The notes under the pieces: model-generated
Database searches by the model: none
Seen by the model: only the letters and a program-made list of their open reading frames with translations
Told to the model about the DNA's origin: nothing
Shown here: positions 1-14,699 of the stretch, in pieces
How the letters are laid out: the number at the start of each line of letters is the position of its first letter
Position numbering within the stretch: the stretch's first letter is position 1
DNA from: Apis mellifera
Taxonomy: Eukaryota > Arthropoda > Insecta > Hymenoptera > Apidae
Reading direction: 5' to 3'
Assembly (NCBI RefSeq): GCF_003254395.2
Contig: NC_037653.1
Span: 310,001-374,000, forward strand
Length of the DNA: 64,000 bases
Program-made: the position numbers and the translations under genes

Positions 1-2600
1 AAATAACAATATTATAACAATAAACTTACATGAAACAATTATTTTTACAAAAAGAATTTAATTGTTTTAATGAAAATTGATACACATTGAAAAGTGATAA
101 TGGTCAAAGCAGATAAGATAATTAATACCCTCGCAGATATTATACCCAATCTGTACAGAATCATCTCAGAAGAAATTCTGTAAGTTTGGCGAACAATTAC
201 ACTGTACAACAATTGTAAGAGAATTTAACATATCCTGAAACGAATGGCAAAGATTTATATCATTTCGCACGATTTTTTATATATTTATAAATAGTAGATA
301 ACTATCCATGATATAATAGTCATGATACAAGGAAAAAAAATTATAAATCCACGTTCTCGTGAATAAATAAAAAACTGACAATCGTTGATTAATAAATAGA
401 ATAAGATGCAACATTGCAAACAATTAAACAAACAAGCTTTCGAGAGACAAATAACCGATCTCCTGTTTTTTTTTCTCTAATTTGCGAAATTTTTAAACTT
501 TTGCTAATGACATCCTTTGAATAATTTAAAATATTTTGAATTTTTAAACTATACTAAATTAAAATTCTCAGATAACTATTGTTAAATTATTAAATTATAA
601 GTAATTTGAAATCACTTTGTGAAATGAAAAGATGAAGAAAGAAGAAATTTATAAATGTATATATATTTGTGCAATGTTTTACATTTTTGCATGTCTTTTG
701 AGTCAAAGTGAATATAATCTTAAGTTATTTCTATATATGTATGATCTTATTCATATGGGTAATAATTTTTTTGATCTTTCAAATTTATAGAATTTGATTG
801 TATAATTTGATTGAAATACGTTGCCTATTTTAAATATTTTGTTATTCTGTTACGTGATCCATTTATCGCAATGTTGTTAATTTTCTTATTTTAATGTTTC
901 CAAAGTTATAATATTAAAAAGTTATAAATTTTAAGAGAAGTTTTTTGCATAATTCATCAACATAAATATCGGTCGCAGTAATCAAGCAATGATGATGAAT
1001 TTATTGAAGATTTTAATTTGGAAAATAAAATACAGTATATAAGTTATATATGCAATATTATTAAATTATTAATTAAATAAGAAAGAATAAAACAGAAGAT
1101 CCAGAAATGACATAATCTGATATGAAGAAGAAAAATAAATTTTTCGTCCAAAAAGGATTGATTCATTGATATTAATTGATATAATATTGATTCAGATTTC
1201 TTCCGAATTGTATAATTCCGATTGTATAAAGTCAATACATATATTTCGATTATTTTTCATCGATAAAAGATTACTAGAAATAGTCGCTCAAATAAATCCG
1301 AAAGAATACTGAAACAAAACAATCTAGCAAACCAACCAATTTGCAATAATTGGATATACCTATGTCAGGAATTACATATTAAACATAGTATATAAGTTTT
1401 ATTATATAATAAAATAATTATATAATAAATAAGATAAAAAATTGATACGAGGTCCCAGTATTATTTTCTTTTTTTAATAATAATTTTAAAAGAACAATTT
1501 TTTCAAATTTTCTTAATGTTTCATTTATACAGTATCTGGCTTATCTCAAATAATTCAAATATATCAAAAAATATGAAGGATACGAAAAAATGTTTCAGAC
1601 AAAAGTTGTTAAAAAAATATAATATTAAAATATAAAATTACAATATTAATAATTTTTTTTACAAATGGATATAAAGATATCATATGAAGATCAATTTTAA
1701 TTTTTCAAATGGATTAATTTTTATTATACTTGTATATTTATTATAATTGATACAGTTTATTATTTTCTGCAGTATTTATGTCGTTTTTAATAATCTTTAA
1801 TTTAGAAAATATTATAATTTAAAGTTCAAAAATTTATCATATGAAAGACAAGGAATACGAAAAGTCATTACCTGCTTTTCTTATTATATTTTATATATTT
1901 TATGTGATAAATTATATAAAATTCAAATTACAATATATCTTAAATTAAAAATTTTCGACATAAATAACTTAATTTTTTTTGTAGCAAATAATGAATTTCA
2001 TGGATTAGTAAACAATTTTATTAGTAATAATAATAATAAAATTATATAATTTCATTTATAAAAATTGAAGATCTTTATTAATCTATTATAATACTATACA
2101 ATGTATCTCTTTATACCAAACAACTTTTGTAAAAAGAAAAGAAATAAATTAAGAACGAATCACAATAAACAGTATAGAAAATTCCAATGACAATCTTGAA
2201 ACAAAAATTTTAAAAACTAAATTAAAGTTAAGTTAAATTATCTCCAGAGATTGCAATTTAGAGAATCTAGTATACCGTAAACCTGTGATCATATTTTACA
2301 GGAACAGAAGTCTTATCTTAACTGCGAGAATCGTAAATTCTACAAAAAATTCTTAATTTTCAAACTATACCACGTGGTATAGAAGAGAGCAAACTCTAAT
2401 TGAAGATTATCGAATGGATTGATGAATCTCGAGAATATCAATCTCTATTTTTTTTCTCCACTTTCTTTTTCTCCATGTTCGGATTATGAAACCAAATATT
2501 ATAAAACTAAACCCAAATATTGATGAATCGAAGAGAGAAAAAAGAAAAGAAAATGATCCAAATAAAATCAAATTTGGGATAAAATACGCTTCATTACGTG
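1..2600. other. AT-rich sequence without recognisable gene
   Basis: No coding pattern, RNA gene or clear repeat could be recognised here. Open frames are short and made of AT-rich codons (Ile, Asn, Lys, Phe, Tyr, Leu). From about 2.4 kb onward the sequence becomes purine-rich and more complex as it approaches the ORF1 relic that follows. Confidence 0.6.
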
Positions 2601-2849
2601 TTACTATATCAATTTTGATCATTTTAACTCAAGAAAAGGAACAAAAAAGAATTATAAGAATCATTTCTATTTGACGAGAAAACTTTTGATTCTGGCACAT
2701 TAGTCTCCTCTATCAGATCATTGAATCGGAATTCAAAGAAGAGAGCTCCATAAAAAGACATTCTATAATTTCTATAATTATTTTGACTCAGATCAAGATA
2801 TATCTTATATATATATATCAGATGAAAAAAAAATTTCAAAGAGAGAAAA

Positions 2850-4250
2850 TGGAGACTTGGCATCATCTAGATCAAGCAATCTATCTGATGAGAGAGAAAG
2901 AACAAACGAATTGCATCACAAGTCGATGCCAAATTATTAGGAACAACAATATTAAAAAATGTGAAGGAGATAGTGGACTCCATCTCCAGAAGACTGCACG
3001 ATTTTTTTAGTCGTAAATTTTACGCATGGGAACTCTGTATATATCAACAGATGTGGCAGCAACAACTTATCACTTCAATAAGATCACAGATTGAGCGATA
3101 GTGTATCACAGCTCAGTTTTTCCAAATTAGAAACCTTCAAAATGAGATTATTTCCCCAAGAATAAAAATAGATGCGATTCGGCAAAAGAACAAATTATTT
3201 TTATCTTTATCCAGAGTACCAACTTGAAATAAAAAAAAGGAACCGCCATGCGAACGTCGATCGATATTTTAAACGAGGAATTGTTGAGCAGAAATGAGAG
3301 AGATTTATTATCAAGGAAATTAAAAAAAATTAACGAGGATTTCAAATGTTCCACGAATATCTCAAGATTTGAAGGATTCGCAGACGGATGAGCATAGAAA
3401 AGGAAAAACCATCATGTGAATAATAAGAAGAATGCTCTCAGATCTAAGAAAATCAATATCTTTTATGCAATGATTCAATTTCAAGTGCATGAAGCATCAA
3501 TCGAAAGACTAAAAAAATAAAAGAAGCGATTATAAAAAAAGAGGAATGTCTAAAAAATTATCTTAAAGATACTGAAAAGATCGAGAAACAAAGAAATGGA
3601 AAAGAGAAGACAGCTACTAATGTTAAAATAGTAATTAGCAATAGAAAAGAAAAAATGCGAATAACGCGCATTTCATATGCATAAACATTATCTCTTACCA
3701 AGATTAAAATCAAAATCAAAATCAAGATAAACACAAAAAAGGCTGAAGCCACAATACATAAATATTAAATGATATTATAAAATATATCGAATTCAAAACC
3801 AATAGACCAGAAAGAAAGTTTGTTAAGACATTTAAGATTTCCTTACATCTTGACACACTTTGAATCAAGTATCTCATAAACGCTAACCAAAAAGCGATAG
3901 GATTCCTGTGAATAGAATGGACGTCAGTCAAATTCAACAAATGATTGCAGTGTTACTGCTGTCTCGAATTGGGTATATTTGATAACAATGCATAAAGCAT
4001 TAATCGGAATGCTATAATTGCGTAATGTATTCAATCATATACGTCCCCGTTGCAATGGGTTAAATCAGCTAATCACAGAATGGGAATCGAATCATCATCA
4101 TTACAAGGAAAGAAAGAAGAGAAAAAATATTGGAATAAAGAAGAAGAGTCAAAAATCCGCACCAAAAGGATTTGTTGTGACAAAAGAATCGAATAGACAT
4201 GATGAAGGTTAATTGTTTATTCAGATTCTGTAAGCCAATTTCAAAATATC
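2850..4250 (+). pseudogene. decayed R1/TRAS-like non-LTR retrotransposon ORF1 (gag) relic
   Basis: This stretch is richer in G and C and in charged codons than its surroundings. Around 2890-3020 one frame reads as a helical, charged peptide including 'RIASQVDAKLLGTT' and 'VKEIVDSISRRLHDFF'. A second charged stretch near 3250-3350 includes 'NEELLSRNERDLLSRKLKK', which could be coiled coil. At 3951 the frame reads C-Y-C-C-L-E-L-G, then a position resembling S-x-(D/N)-R, a further Cys near 4026, and 'SANHRMG' near 4065-4090. Insect R1-group ORF1 proteins end in serial Cys-His knuckles of the form CYRCLExGH...DRS...C, followed by NHRMG, so the order fits that nucleic-acid-binding tail. Stops (two TAA between the knuckle-like parts), frameshifts and the GH-to-GI change show it is dead. 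No reverse transcriptase follows it within the next few kilobases. An LTR-element gag is the alternative. Confidence 0.45.
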
Positions 4251-4299
4251 CACCAGACATTGATATTTTGTATTCTTATAATTTGGCACAATAGAATAC

Positions 4300-6920
4300 A
4301 ACGAAATCTTAAAGTATCTGAAACCTGATTTTAGGGACAAAGATAGTGCTCATTATGTTTATCATTTTTGTTGGAACATGCATGAGATTGAATTGTAATA
4401 GAATTTCGTCATGGACAATGCGCTTACTGATATTTCAAACTGAAATTTCAGTTCAATTGTACAAATTTAAAGGTTTTATGATTTATATATCCGAAGAAAT
4501 TGAAAAAATGGGGAATTTGTAGATGTTAATAGATTCAAAAAATGCATATTTGCAATTAATTTTGAATCATTCAATTCGATCTTTCTGTAACAGAAAAATT
4601 ATAATATACTTATATAAAAAATTTCTATATTGAACTTGTAAAAAAAAAGCCATCACATACTTTTAAAATATTATATAAATATTAAAAAAACATAAATATA
4701 CAATTATATTACATACATATATGTATATAAATATACATTTTGAATTATTGAAATGTTATATAATTGAAACAATCATATTAGAAACATATGTTTCTAATAG
4801 TAAGAAAAATTTCAATTTCAAAATAATTTTTGTTTAAATTGAAAAAAATATATTGTTATTGAGAAAAAACAGAAGAGTATTAGAAATTATTATACATCAT
4901 GAATAAAATAATAACAAAATGAATAATGATGCGAAAATAAAATGAAATCAAATATAATTATTCAATATAATATAAAGTACAAGTATAAAGACAAGTACAT
5001 AAAAAAAATTATGCGCAATGAATACATAATTACATATTTTATCAAAAATTAAGAAGAAAGAAAAAAAAATTGTAATGCATATAAATTGCAAGAAATTTGA
5101 TGAATATTGGTCCATTTTATGATACATGGATATCAAATTATGATAGAATGTTTATAACTGATATTGATGAATAATTAGACAGGAAATTGAACAATAATAA
5201 AAATTTGAATATTGCAACATTTGCGAACAAAAATCTTACATATAAATGATTGCTCTGAGAAATATTATATTTTACAAAATATTACATATAAAAATCATTT
5301 ATCTCTAATTAATTTCTACATCTTATACAAATTTGTAATAAAAAAATAGAGAAATGAAAATTTTTTACTAATCACTTGAGATATGTCATATCAATGATAT
5401 ATCACAAAATAATTTTCTTTAAATATATAAAATGATTTCAAATATCTGACTGAAAAAAAAACTTCATATACTTGTAAAGAGCAAAAAAAGATCATTCTAT
5501 TTTGAATCAAATTTGACGGAAGCGTGAGATATATATATATATTTGCAAAAATTTATGCAATATCTTAATAAATTTAAAATACATCTTGGCAAATGTTTTA
5601 TGAAATATCACAATTAATAAAAATTGTAAAAACATAATATTTTATATAAATAATATAATAAAAACATTGACAAAATAGCAAATTGAATTATTTAATTTCA
5701 CGCATTTGTTATGAAAATTTTAAATATAATGTTAATATTTCATTAATTATTTGTTTCTTTTTTTATAACTTTCATTATTAACTTATATTAAATTATTATA
5801 AATATTCTTTATGATAAATATTGTTTTTTAAAAATTTATCATTTTTAAAATCCATCATTTATTAATTTCCTATAAAAAATTAAAGAAATTATTATTCTAT
5901 AAAAAAAAACTCTTGGAATACAAAAATTAAAGAAACAGTATGGATTTATAAAAATTTATAAAGTTTTCAAATTATAATTGATCATTGCATTTTGTATATT
6001 GGATATATACTTAAATATTATAACAATATCAAAATATATTTCATGAAATTGATAATGTCGATGAAAATAAGTGTATAAAATGTAAAATTATTAATAATGA
6101 AATAAATCAAAACAACATCATCAAAATAAACTAAACAAAATCATGTTTATTCAAAACAAATGAACATGAAACAAATATTAATGTGACATGCTTTGACATG
6201 CAAAAATTTTATTCAATATCAATGACAAAAATAGTTTATAATTTTCTTAATGATTTTCATATTTAACAATATGAAAATAATGAAATATTGATCAAGAAAG
6301 TATTATTTATAGATGAAATATCCTTTACAAATCATGATCAAATAATTATATATTATTGAAAATTCAAAATCATAATAAAGATGAATAAACAGAAACCATA
6401 GATTATGAATGTTTGATGTGAAATCATAAATAATATCATAATATTTGGACCTTATTTTATTAACGGTACTCAAACTGGACAGAAGTACATTGAATTTTTA
6501 GAAAATTTTAGAAAATTATTAAATTTGTAAGTTTTTAAAAAACTTATCAAATGATATACTGATATCAACAAAATACAAGTTCGTTATGGAACATCCTGCA
6601 TTTTAAAAATACTTTCAAATTACATTCAAATATTGGAAAAGTTTTGTAAAATAAGTATTATATTATATCAGCTCATCTTATTGCTAAGTCATCAATTATT
6701 TTTAACAATTTTTTAGTAATAAAACTATTTAAGAAAGACGTATTATATGATTTACTATGAATAAAATCATCGTTACACATCCCTATTATATTGTTATATA
6801 TTAGTGATTTTTCTTTATATATTTATCAAAAATTAAATATTCGTCAAAATGAAGTATAACTTTTCATTTAAAAAATCACTATAAAATCTTATAAAAAAAG
6901 ACAGACAATTCAAAATATCG
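4300..6920. other. AT-rich sequence without recognisable gene
   Basis: Apart from a short palindrome at 4776-4799, nothing could be assigned. There are scattered homopolymer A/T runs and no coherent coding frame. Confidence 0.6.
4776..4799. repeat. 24-bp perfect palindrome
   Basis: The 12-base arm TATTAGAAACAT is followed immediately by its reverse complement. It stands out from the surrounding AT because it contains G and C at symmetric positions. It could be a chance cruciform or a protein-binding site; no function is implied. Confidence 0.8.
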
Positions 6921-6923
6921 TTC

Positions 6924-7159
6924 ACTGTATCATCAAAAAACAAGATCAAGAAAGAATCAACTTCTTCATGACAATCAATAGGCTAATGTTAATTATGATT
7001 GCGAATAATTCGGCAAAAACAAAAAATTAAATTATTACTTTACTGTATCATCAAAAAACAAAATCAAGAAAGAATCAACTTCTTCATGACAATCAATAGG
7101 TTAATGTTAATTATGATTGCAAATAATTCGGCAAAAACAAAAAATTAAATTATTACTGT
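6924..7159. repeat. tandem duplication, 2 x 118 bp
   Basis: Two adjacent copies (6924-7041 and 7042-7159) both start ACTGTATCATCAAAAAACAA and differ at only a few positions (for example aggcta/aggtta and gattgcg/gattgca). The near-identity in otherwise diverged DNA indicates a recent local duplication. No coding potential is seen. Confidence 0.95.
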
Positions 7160-9185
7160 TCAAAAAAGGAAGATATTTTTTTAAGAAATATATTTTCTTA
7201 AAAAGAAGAAAAAAATCTCTTGCTCTTTGTCCTTTATGATTGTAAAACTGAATATATTCAAGATTTTATCATACGGCTCATATAAATCGTAACGAAATTT
7301 CAATTGAAAGAATTAAAATTAGAAAATTCGAAATTATTTTTTAAGTATATCTATCTAAATAAAGGTTTTTATCAGTGATAATTGATATTCTCGCTGATCT
7401 ACTTTTTCGACATAATAAAACAAATGCTTTCTGTTTAAAAAATTTTCTGAAAAATTAGATATGAACTGTCTTCCATAAATAATAAACTAAAAGATATATC
7501 GAATGTAATAAAAACCTAAAAAATTATTACATAACCGGAAGACCAATAAACCAAATCTTATAATAGATTATAATTGAATGCAATCATAGAGTGGATTTGG
7601 TTTTGAATTCTATAAATGCCATTCGCAATACTAAAATGCTATAAAATATTTTTTTCAAATTTATATGCTAAAATTTACAATACACATGTATTATATAAAA
7701 AATTATGATCTAAAAAAAGAAAATTTAAAATTTACTCAATTTCATTTATGTCTTAACAGAGAAATTCTAGAAAAATATCCGAAATAATAAAACATTTAAA
7801 TTTGGAGGAAGAATTATTTCTCACGATAATTTAATTGAAAAACATTTCCTATCAAAAAATTTTAATTCAACAACAATAAGGCAAAAACTCCCACTGGAAA
7901 TGTATTATTTATACAGAGCACAAAAAACGAAGAGGAACATTATCAATGCATTTTTAAGTTGTATATAAAGAAAGATTATTAAACATTCATTGATACATCA
8001 AAATTTTCTCGTTCTATATTAAATGTTTTATATTTACTTTTTTAATAAATGTAAGTGCAATATAATAAGAACAATTATTTTTATTAATAAAGAATCACTT
8101 TATATAAAACAATGTCACATATTGTGATGATTACTGAGAAAGCTGTATTGCTCGAATGGCTTATTTTCTTTCTAAGCATTCATATTAAAAAGTATATAAT
8201 ACAATAATACAATATATAACAATTCTTTCACATCATATTACATATTTACCCACAAAAAAATTACTAACTAAAATAAATTAATCCAGAGAAGATATTTATT
8301 TTCAAGCAAATACGACTGATGATTGTCATAGCACGATATATAGAATGAAAAATAGATATAGGAGAAATTAATTCCAAATTAATTCCAATTTATAATTTAT
8401 AATAATGATGAACAATGTATCGCATCATTTTATTCAAATAAATAAAACATCTTTATATGCGAGTTAAAAATGACATTAACATAAATGAAAAATAAGGAAC
8501 AAAATTTTTTGTTCACTTTAATGGATTATATATTATATTAATTAATGCAATGAAATCAATCACAAAAATTAGCTGAAAAAATTATTATTAGAACCCAAAT
8601 TTAAAAGAAGCATAATTCAGTAGAAAAGATACTAGATAGATTATCATTATAAAACAATAATATTATAATGACAATAAAAATGACTTAAATGACACAAAGG
8701 ACTCTGACTTAAAGTTTAGAGTTCAGAGTAAGAGAACATTAAATTTAGAATTTACTTAAATATGAAGTTTATATTGAGAAAAAATAACAATATTTCATGT
8801 ACTAATAACTGGATCCGAAACTATATTAGTGATTTAATGCTTATTAAAATGATTTACTACTTACTATCTTACTATTCTGTCTTAAATAAAAATGATTTAT
8901 TTATATTATCTTATATTTCATTTCTTGATATAACGTTATATAAAATTATTCTATTTATATTTAACACTCTATCTCAATGGAATCAGATTTGAAGATATGA
9001 TAAAATTTTAAGACTACTATAATCGGCAAAATTGATTATAAATAAAGAATCCTCCGAAAATTAGAGGAATTTAACAGAATTAAAAGTGTTATACAAAACT
9101 GGAAATGCAGAATACTATAAATACTAAGATCATTCCGAATGTACAACACACGATTAAGAAATATAAAAATAAGAGCACAAGTAAA
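7160..9185. other. AT-rich sequence without recognisable gene
   Basis: No gene or repeat could be recognised. A 76-codon open frame at 8762-8992 (+) has no family motif and consists mainly of Ile, Leu, Asn, Ser and Tyr codons, so I regard it as chance. Confidence 0.55.
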
Positions 9186-9189
9186 TATA

Positions 9190-10045
9190 TCTAGGTATAA
9201 TATATACAACTTATGTTATATTATTATCATAGTTCTCGATAGATAATCGATCACATAAGTATTCGTTTACTTACTACATATACATATAAATATAATGAGA
9301 AAATAATATGTAAATAAAACTTAAAGTAAAAAAAAAAAAAAAAACTGAAATAAAGCCTTATTTGTATAAAATGACAAAAGTTTTGTGAGATTTATAATTA
9401 TTATACATAAAAAATTAAATATATATCATAATGTGGCGAAAAATTAGAGCAAAAGTATACCTTCAATAAATATTTATATCAAATATTACTAACTTAATTA
9501 GCTACTAAACGAAAACATTAAAACAACTGAATGTATCGATATTTTGCAATCGATAATAGTCGAATTTAGATATAAGGGAAGAAAATATCGTAATCATAAT
9601 AATATAATAAATTGAAAGAAACAAAAGAATTATATGAAACATCACTTTCTCAACAAAAAAATATCATATATATAAAGATTAAAAATAAAAATTAAAATTT
9701 AACTTGCTCATTACTAAAAGCACCAAACATCTGTAATATTTGTGATGTATGGAATTCTATAAAACATATCTTAATTATGTGCCAAAATTTAATATCCAAA
9801 GAAGCTAATACAAATTGCAGAATTTAGAATTCATGGTATGTTAAGAAAAAGAATCTGCAGTGAAAATAAACTTTTTGAAAGACATTGATATCATCTACTT
9901 TAGATAATTACTTTAGATATTTATTGAATCCCCACATTATACTCACTAATAACTTCGAAGTGCATATAATCTAAAACACATAATAATAATAAAAATATTA
10001 TATATTGTAAAATTTTGGAAGGAAGAAAAATCTAAAATGAAAATT
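9190..10045 (+). repeat. interspersed repeat, copy 1 (paralogue of 63.48-63.95 kb)
   Basis: Several ordered matches link this stretch with the window's right end. Both contain an AAGCyTTATTTGTA-like segment followed by TTTTGTGAGATT, then TAATTATTATA, then ATGTGGCG. Both later contain ATTGTAAAATTTTGGAAGGA and AAAAATCTAAAA. The shared order across more than 400 bases, with indels, marks diverged copies of one interspersed sequence in the same orientation. No coding frame is conserved and no termini were located, so the class is unknown. Confidence 0.7.
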
Positions 10046-12302
10046 TAAAAATTAATAAATATATAACAATCTATGAATAACAATATAAATGACAATGAAA
10101 TATATATTAGAAAAATTTAAGGAATATAAAATAATAAATAAGAAGAAAAATCGAAATTGCTTATATTTTAATATCTGAAATACGGGAAAAAATTCTATTT
10201 TCTTTAAACAAAAATATAAGTTAGGATATAATGTGACGGGTACTCTATAGGGTCAATTTGAATAGTGGTAATAAGAGAATTAATTATTCAATATACAAAT
10301 AATAAAAAGAGATTAGCGTTTGCCAAAAACTAGATTTTAAAATCAGATTTTTAAAAGTATTTTATATTTACATGAGATAACAGGATTTTTTTTGTAAATG
10401 TTGATAAAATGAAAATATGTGCTACAAACTTCAAGTTCTTTTTTAATTAATAATTAAGTAATAATTGTTTATGCAGTTGAGGAGAACAGATTTATAACTG
10501 ATGCTATTTTATTTTTTAAAGCAAGATAATTGATTATTATAACAATAATATCATGGACAAATGAATATTACAAACTTTGAAACGAAGTTGAAATTTCATT
10601 CATTTCATAGAAAAACTATTATCAACTATTATGGAAAACATTGAGAAATAGTATTGAAAAAGATAATATATTAGAAAAAATAATAGATGAATCATTAGAT
10701 CGAAATAATAAACCAGAGCATCTTCATTAAAGAATAATTTCTATTCAGAAAATTAACAAAGTAAAAAAATATTATTTTTATTATTTATCTATACTAAAAT
10801 AGTAAAATTATACTTATAAATTATATAATTATTATATTGTATAATTGTATAATTATATAAAAAAATAGTAAAATTATTCAATTTCAATATGACTTATCTT
10901 TATATAAATTATAATTGCACAAAATTTATTTACAATTGAATTTGAAAGTAATTAATTTTTAAAATAAAAATTAATTCTTTTAAAACAAATTTCAAGACAT
11001 TAATTATAAAAATGCTAAAATGACGTTTAATTTTTTCATTCAAAGAATCTTATCAGATTAGCGGCAATAAATAAAAGGAATTCTGTTTATTTATATTTGA
11101 TAACTAGAAGGCCAATATGAAATTATTCAATTTCATTTTGTCACGATATATTATATCCATCATCAATCTTTACCTTATATTGATCTTTAACCAATGTTTG
11201 TGATAGCAAAAGAAATAGAATAGAATGAAAGCCATTTTCTGACAAATGCATAATATTTGATTATATCAATCATATTTATGGATTGCGATAATCGATCGCG
11301 ATACCTAATAAAATAAACACGGATTAGTTTCATTAATAATTTTATCCCTCGAGTATACAGAGATAAATCTTTCCAAACCATGTCTCTGTTTTCGATATTT
11401 TAAACAAAGAAATCGAACGACACGATCTTCTAAATCACGAACAAAAGAGTTTATTGAATTATAAATATTTTTTCATTCCTCAGATAATGAAACACGATCC
11501 TTATCATTTAAACAATAGGATTTTATTATCAATGATCACTCTCCGCGATATATTTTTCTCCTAATGCATATTCTATCAAAAACGCAACGCTTCGAACAGA
11601 AAAACCTTGTTCGTATAATAACTTCAATGATTATAAATCGAACGATTTTCAACAAAAAATCCGAGATAACAAAAATTTATTAACGAAATATTGCTCATTA
11701 ACGATTATTAACGAATCCATTTCATTTCGGAATTGATATTTTCTAGTACAATTGATAAACTTGTTTTATATTGATGAAAATATAAAACAATTCTTACATC
11801 GATTGAAAATTTATAATATAAAAATAAAATAAATTACTTTAAAATTCAAGAAAAAATCGCAATTATTTTTGTACCAACCAATATTTCAAGAATATCTATA
11901 CAAAAAGGAGGATTTAATTTATTTATTTTGTTTATATTAGCTTATATTAATTTATAAAATGAATTAGTTTTATAAGTAAAAATTATAATAATAGCAGAGA
12001 AAATTTAATATTGAAAAAAAATTGAACTTTATTTTATTTTGATTGATTTAATAATGAAGTTGATTTAATAATGATAATTAGATAAAGTATATATGAAAAA
12101 TTTATAGAATTACAAAATGTGATTTATGTTTAATTTTTTATCAACTAATTCGAAATTGAAGTTTTTAAAACATTATCTCCAATTTATATTAAATAAATTT
12201 GTCTGTATTTATTTAATGATATTTTTTAATTTACAATAAAATTAATAGGAATGAATAATCTCATTGAAAAAAGATAAGAATATTTTTTTTCTTTGAAAAA
12301 AA

Positions 12303-12336
12303 ATTATAATTATATGTATATACATATAATTATAAT
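12303..12336. repeat. 34-bp perfect palindrome
   Basis: Each base of the left arm (12303-12319) pairs with the right arm (12320-12336); the centre is GTATATAC. It could extrude a cruciform. It ends exactly where symmetry fails, at 12302 and 12337. Confidence 0.85.
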
Positions 12337-12961
12337 ATATATGTCATTCGTTATACCAAATCATTTTTTAATCATAGATGATTGATACATCATGTAATAT
12401 TTTATTAAAAACTAAATTAAATTAGTAAAGATTATAATATTTATAAGAAATTATGACAATTATAACTCTATAATAATAAACTTTCAAAAATATTATATTA
12501 AATTTTTATGATATTAATATATATATAACAATAATATAAATCTAATTTCACATAAGCATTATATCTAATTTGTATTTTTTCATACTTCATATTATTTACT
12601 ATACTATTATACATTTTATTTATCATACTATTCTCATACTATTATGCATCTTTTCTCTTTTATTCTAGAAACTATACTGTATTTAATTAAATATTTTGAA
12701 TATAAAAAAAGGAATGTAAGTCCAATATAAATCTATAATTAATTATATGTATCTTTTTAATATTTTGTAAAGCAGTTAGAATATATCATTTAATGTTTTC
12801 TATTTATGGATTCTTTTTAATCCAATACATAAATTCTTTCTGATGATGATATGAAATCATTTTCCCAATAACAATCATTTTTTGTATAATAAATCAATCA
12901 TTTCACAATGCTTTAAAAATCTTATTCACTAAGAAAATGAATTTTTCGATTGCAATTTAAG

Positions 12962-12988
12962 AATTATTGATCTTATAGATCAATAATT
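12962..12988. repeat. hairpin, 11-bp arms, 5-nt loop
   Basis: AATTATTGATC is followed by TTATA and then the exact reverse complement GATCAATAATT. There is no T-run context or neighbouring gene to make it a terminator. Confidence 0.8.
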
Positions 12989-13744
12989 ATAAATATATTA
13001 TAGATCAATTATAGATATTAATATTGATTTTATTCAATGATATAAATTATTATATGTGCAAAAAGAGCCAAGGAATACTGAAACATATATTTAGGGAATC
13101 CATAGAGTTCGAAAAGATGAATTTAAATGAATAAGAATTGTTACAGAGATTATAGATACAAAAGGAAATAGAAGATAAGAGAAGATAAGACAGAAAAAAT
13201 GAATAGAGAATGATTAGATAAATAAGAATATGAATTAGAAAAATAAAATAATTAAATAGATAAATAGATAAATAGATAAACAAGAAATATTTAAAAATAT
13301 AATAAATATTTATATAGTATATAAATAAAGTTAATCAAAGATAGATGATGTATAAATGAAAATTGTAATATTAGCAATTTTTATATTAAATTAATATTAT
13401 AAAAATATTAATATAAAAATATTAGAGAGAATATAAATTTATATAAATCCGATTCCATTTCTTGGTAAAAAATAAAATTTTACTTTTTCTTGTTATAGTA
13501 CAATAACATTAAAATATTAAATTACAACAATTGTTGCATCATCAATTTAAAATATATTAATTTTCTAATTTCATGTTCAATATATAAAATTATATAATTA
13601 TATAACTCCTCATGATCTCATGGAATGTTTCGAAATTACGAATTACGCTGATCAAATTCTTTTGATAAACTGAAGGATGATTTTACGCTTAGAGAAAAAT
13701 AATGTAATATAATAAAAAAAAATATAATAAATAAAATATAATAG

Positions 13745-13765
13745 ATCAAGTTTACTAAACTTGAT
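13745..13765. repeat. hairpin, 10-bp arms
   Basis: ATCAAGTTTA and TAAACTTGAT flank a single central C. It is an isolated symmetric element in noncoding DNA. Confidence 0.75.
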
Positions 13766-14699
13766 TTATTATAATTTAAGATATATAAGATATTCTAGAA
13801 AAAAAATCAAATTGTTCTATACGACTAATCTAATAATACGAGTACTTTATACTGGAAAATATTTTACATGAATATTAGAAATGTAATTGAAAATAATTAA
13901 AAATATTAAGAATTTTTGTAAGAATATTGAAATTGTTTTGTTTGTTTTTTATACATCACTCTCTATCGTTAATTTTGGATCCTAAAATTGTTAAAAAAAT
14001 GAAGAGGATATCCTACTCTTCAGGAAATAAATATTCCAAATAATATTAGGAAATAATATTACCTACTTCTTCCAGTGTGCTTGCGATGAGATTCTGAAAA
14101 TAGGAATAGTGGAATTGATCATCAATAAATAGCAATTTAACAACAGATTTCCCGCTAAGATAAAATGCTTTACCAAAAATAATGATTCTTTAGGAAATGA
14201 TTTTATGGAGATATATTGCCCATTTATAAAGCAGAATTTGCAATTTTTTTTATATAACTCATAAAAAAAAAATTTCTAAACTAAAATTTTTAAAAACTTC
14301 TATTTGGCAGTTGTATCATAAAGTCACCAAACATCCAGATTATTTTATTTTGAATCATTGAATAAAAAATTGAGTTTTGAATATTTTTTTATTTTTAAAA
14401 AATGAAATAAATATTTATTTCATTTTTTAAAATAATATATTAAAATATATTCATTTTTTAAAAAATAAAGTTTCTTTTACTTTACTATCATAAAATAATT
14501 TAATAAATAATAAAAAATAATACATAAGTATCTTTTTTTTATGATATTTTTCAATTTTTCTAATCATTTTAAGGATTATATATATAAAATATATATAAAA
14601 ATTAATAAAAATAGCAAAAATTTACCATTATAACAAAATATATTAAGAGGAATTTATAAAGACTTACCTTACACGATGATAAAATATACTTAATACAAA

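Noticed and set aside
4018..4260. Overlapping 63- and 64-codon frames on both strands
   Set aside because: They overlap the decayed gag-like tail. The relevant reading is the broken plus frame through 3951-4100, not these frames.
11040..11750. Higher-complexity, CpG-bearing stretch as a host exon
   Set aside because: No frame of reasonable length or splice-site arrangement could be found on either strand.
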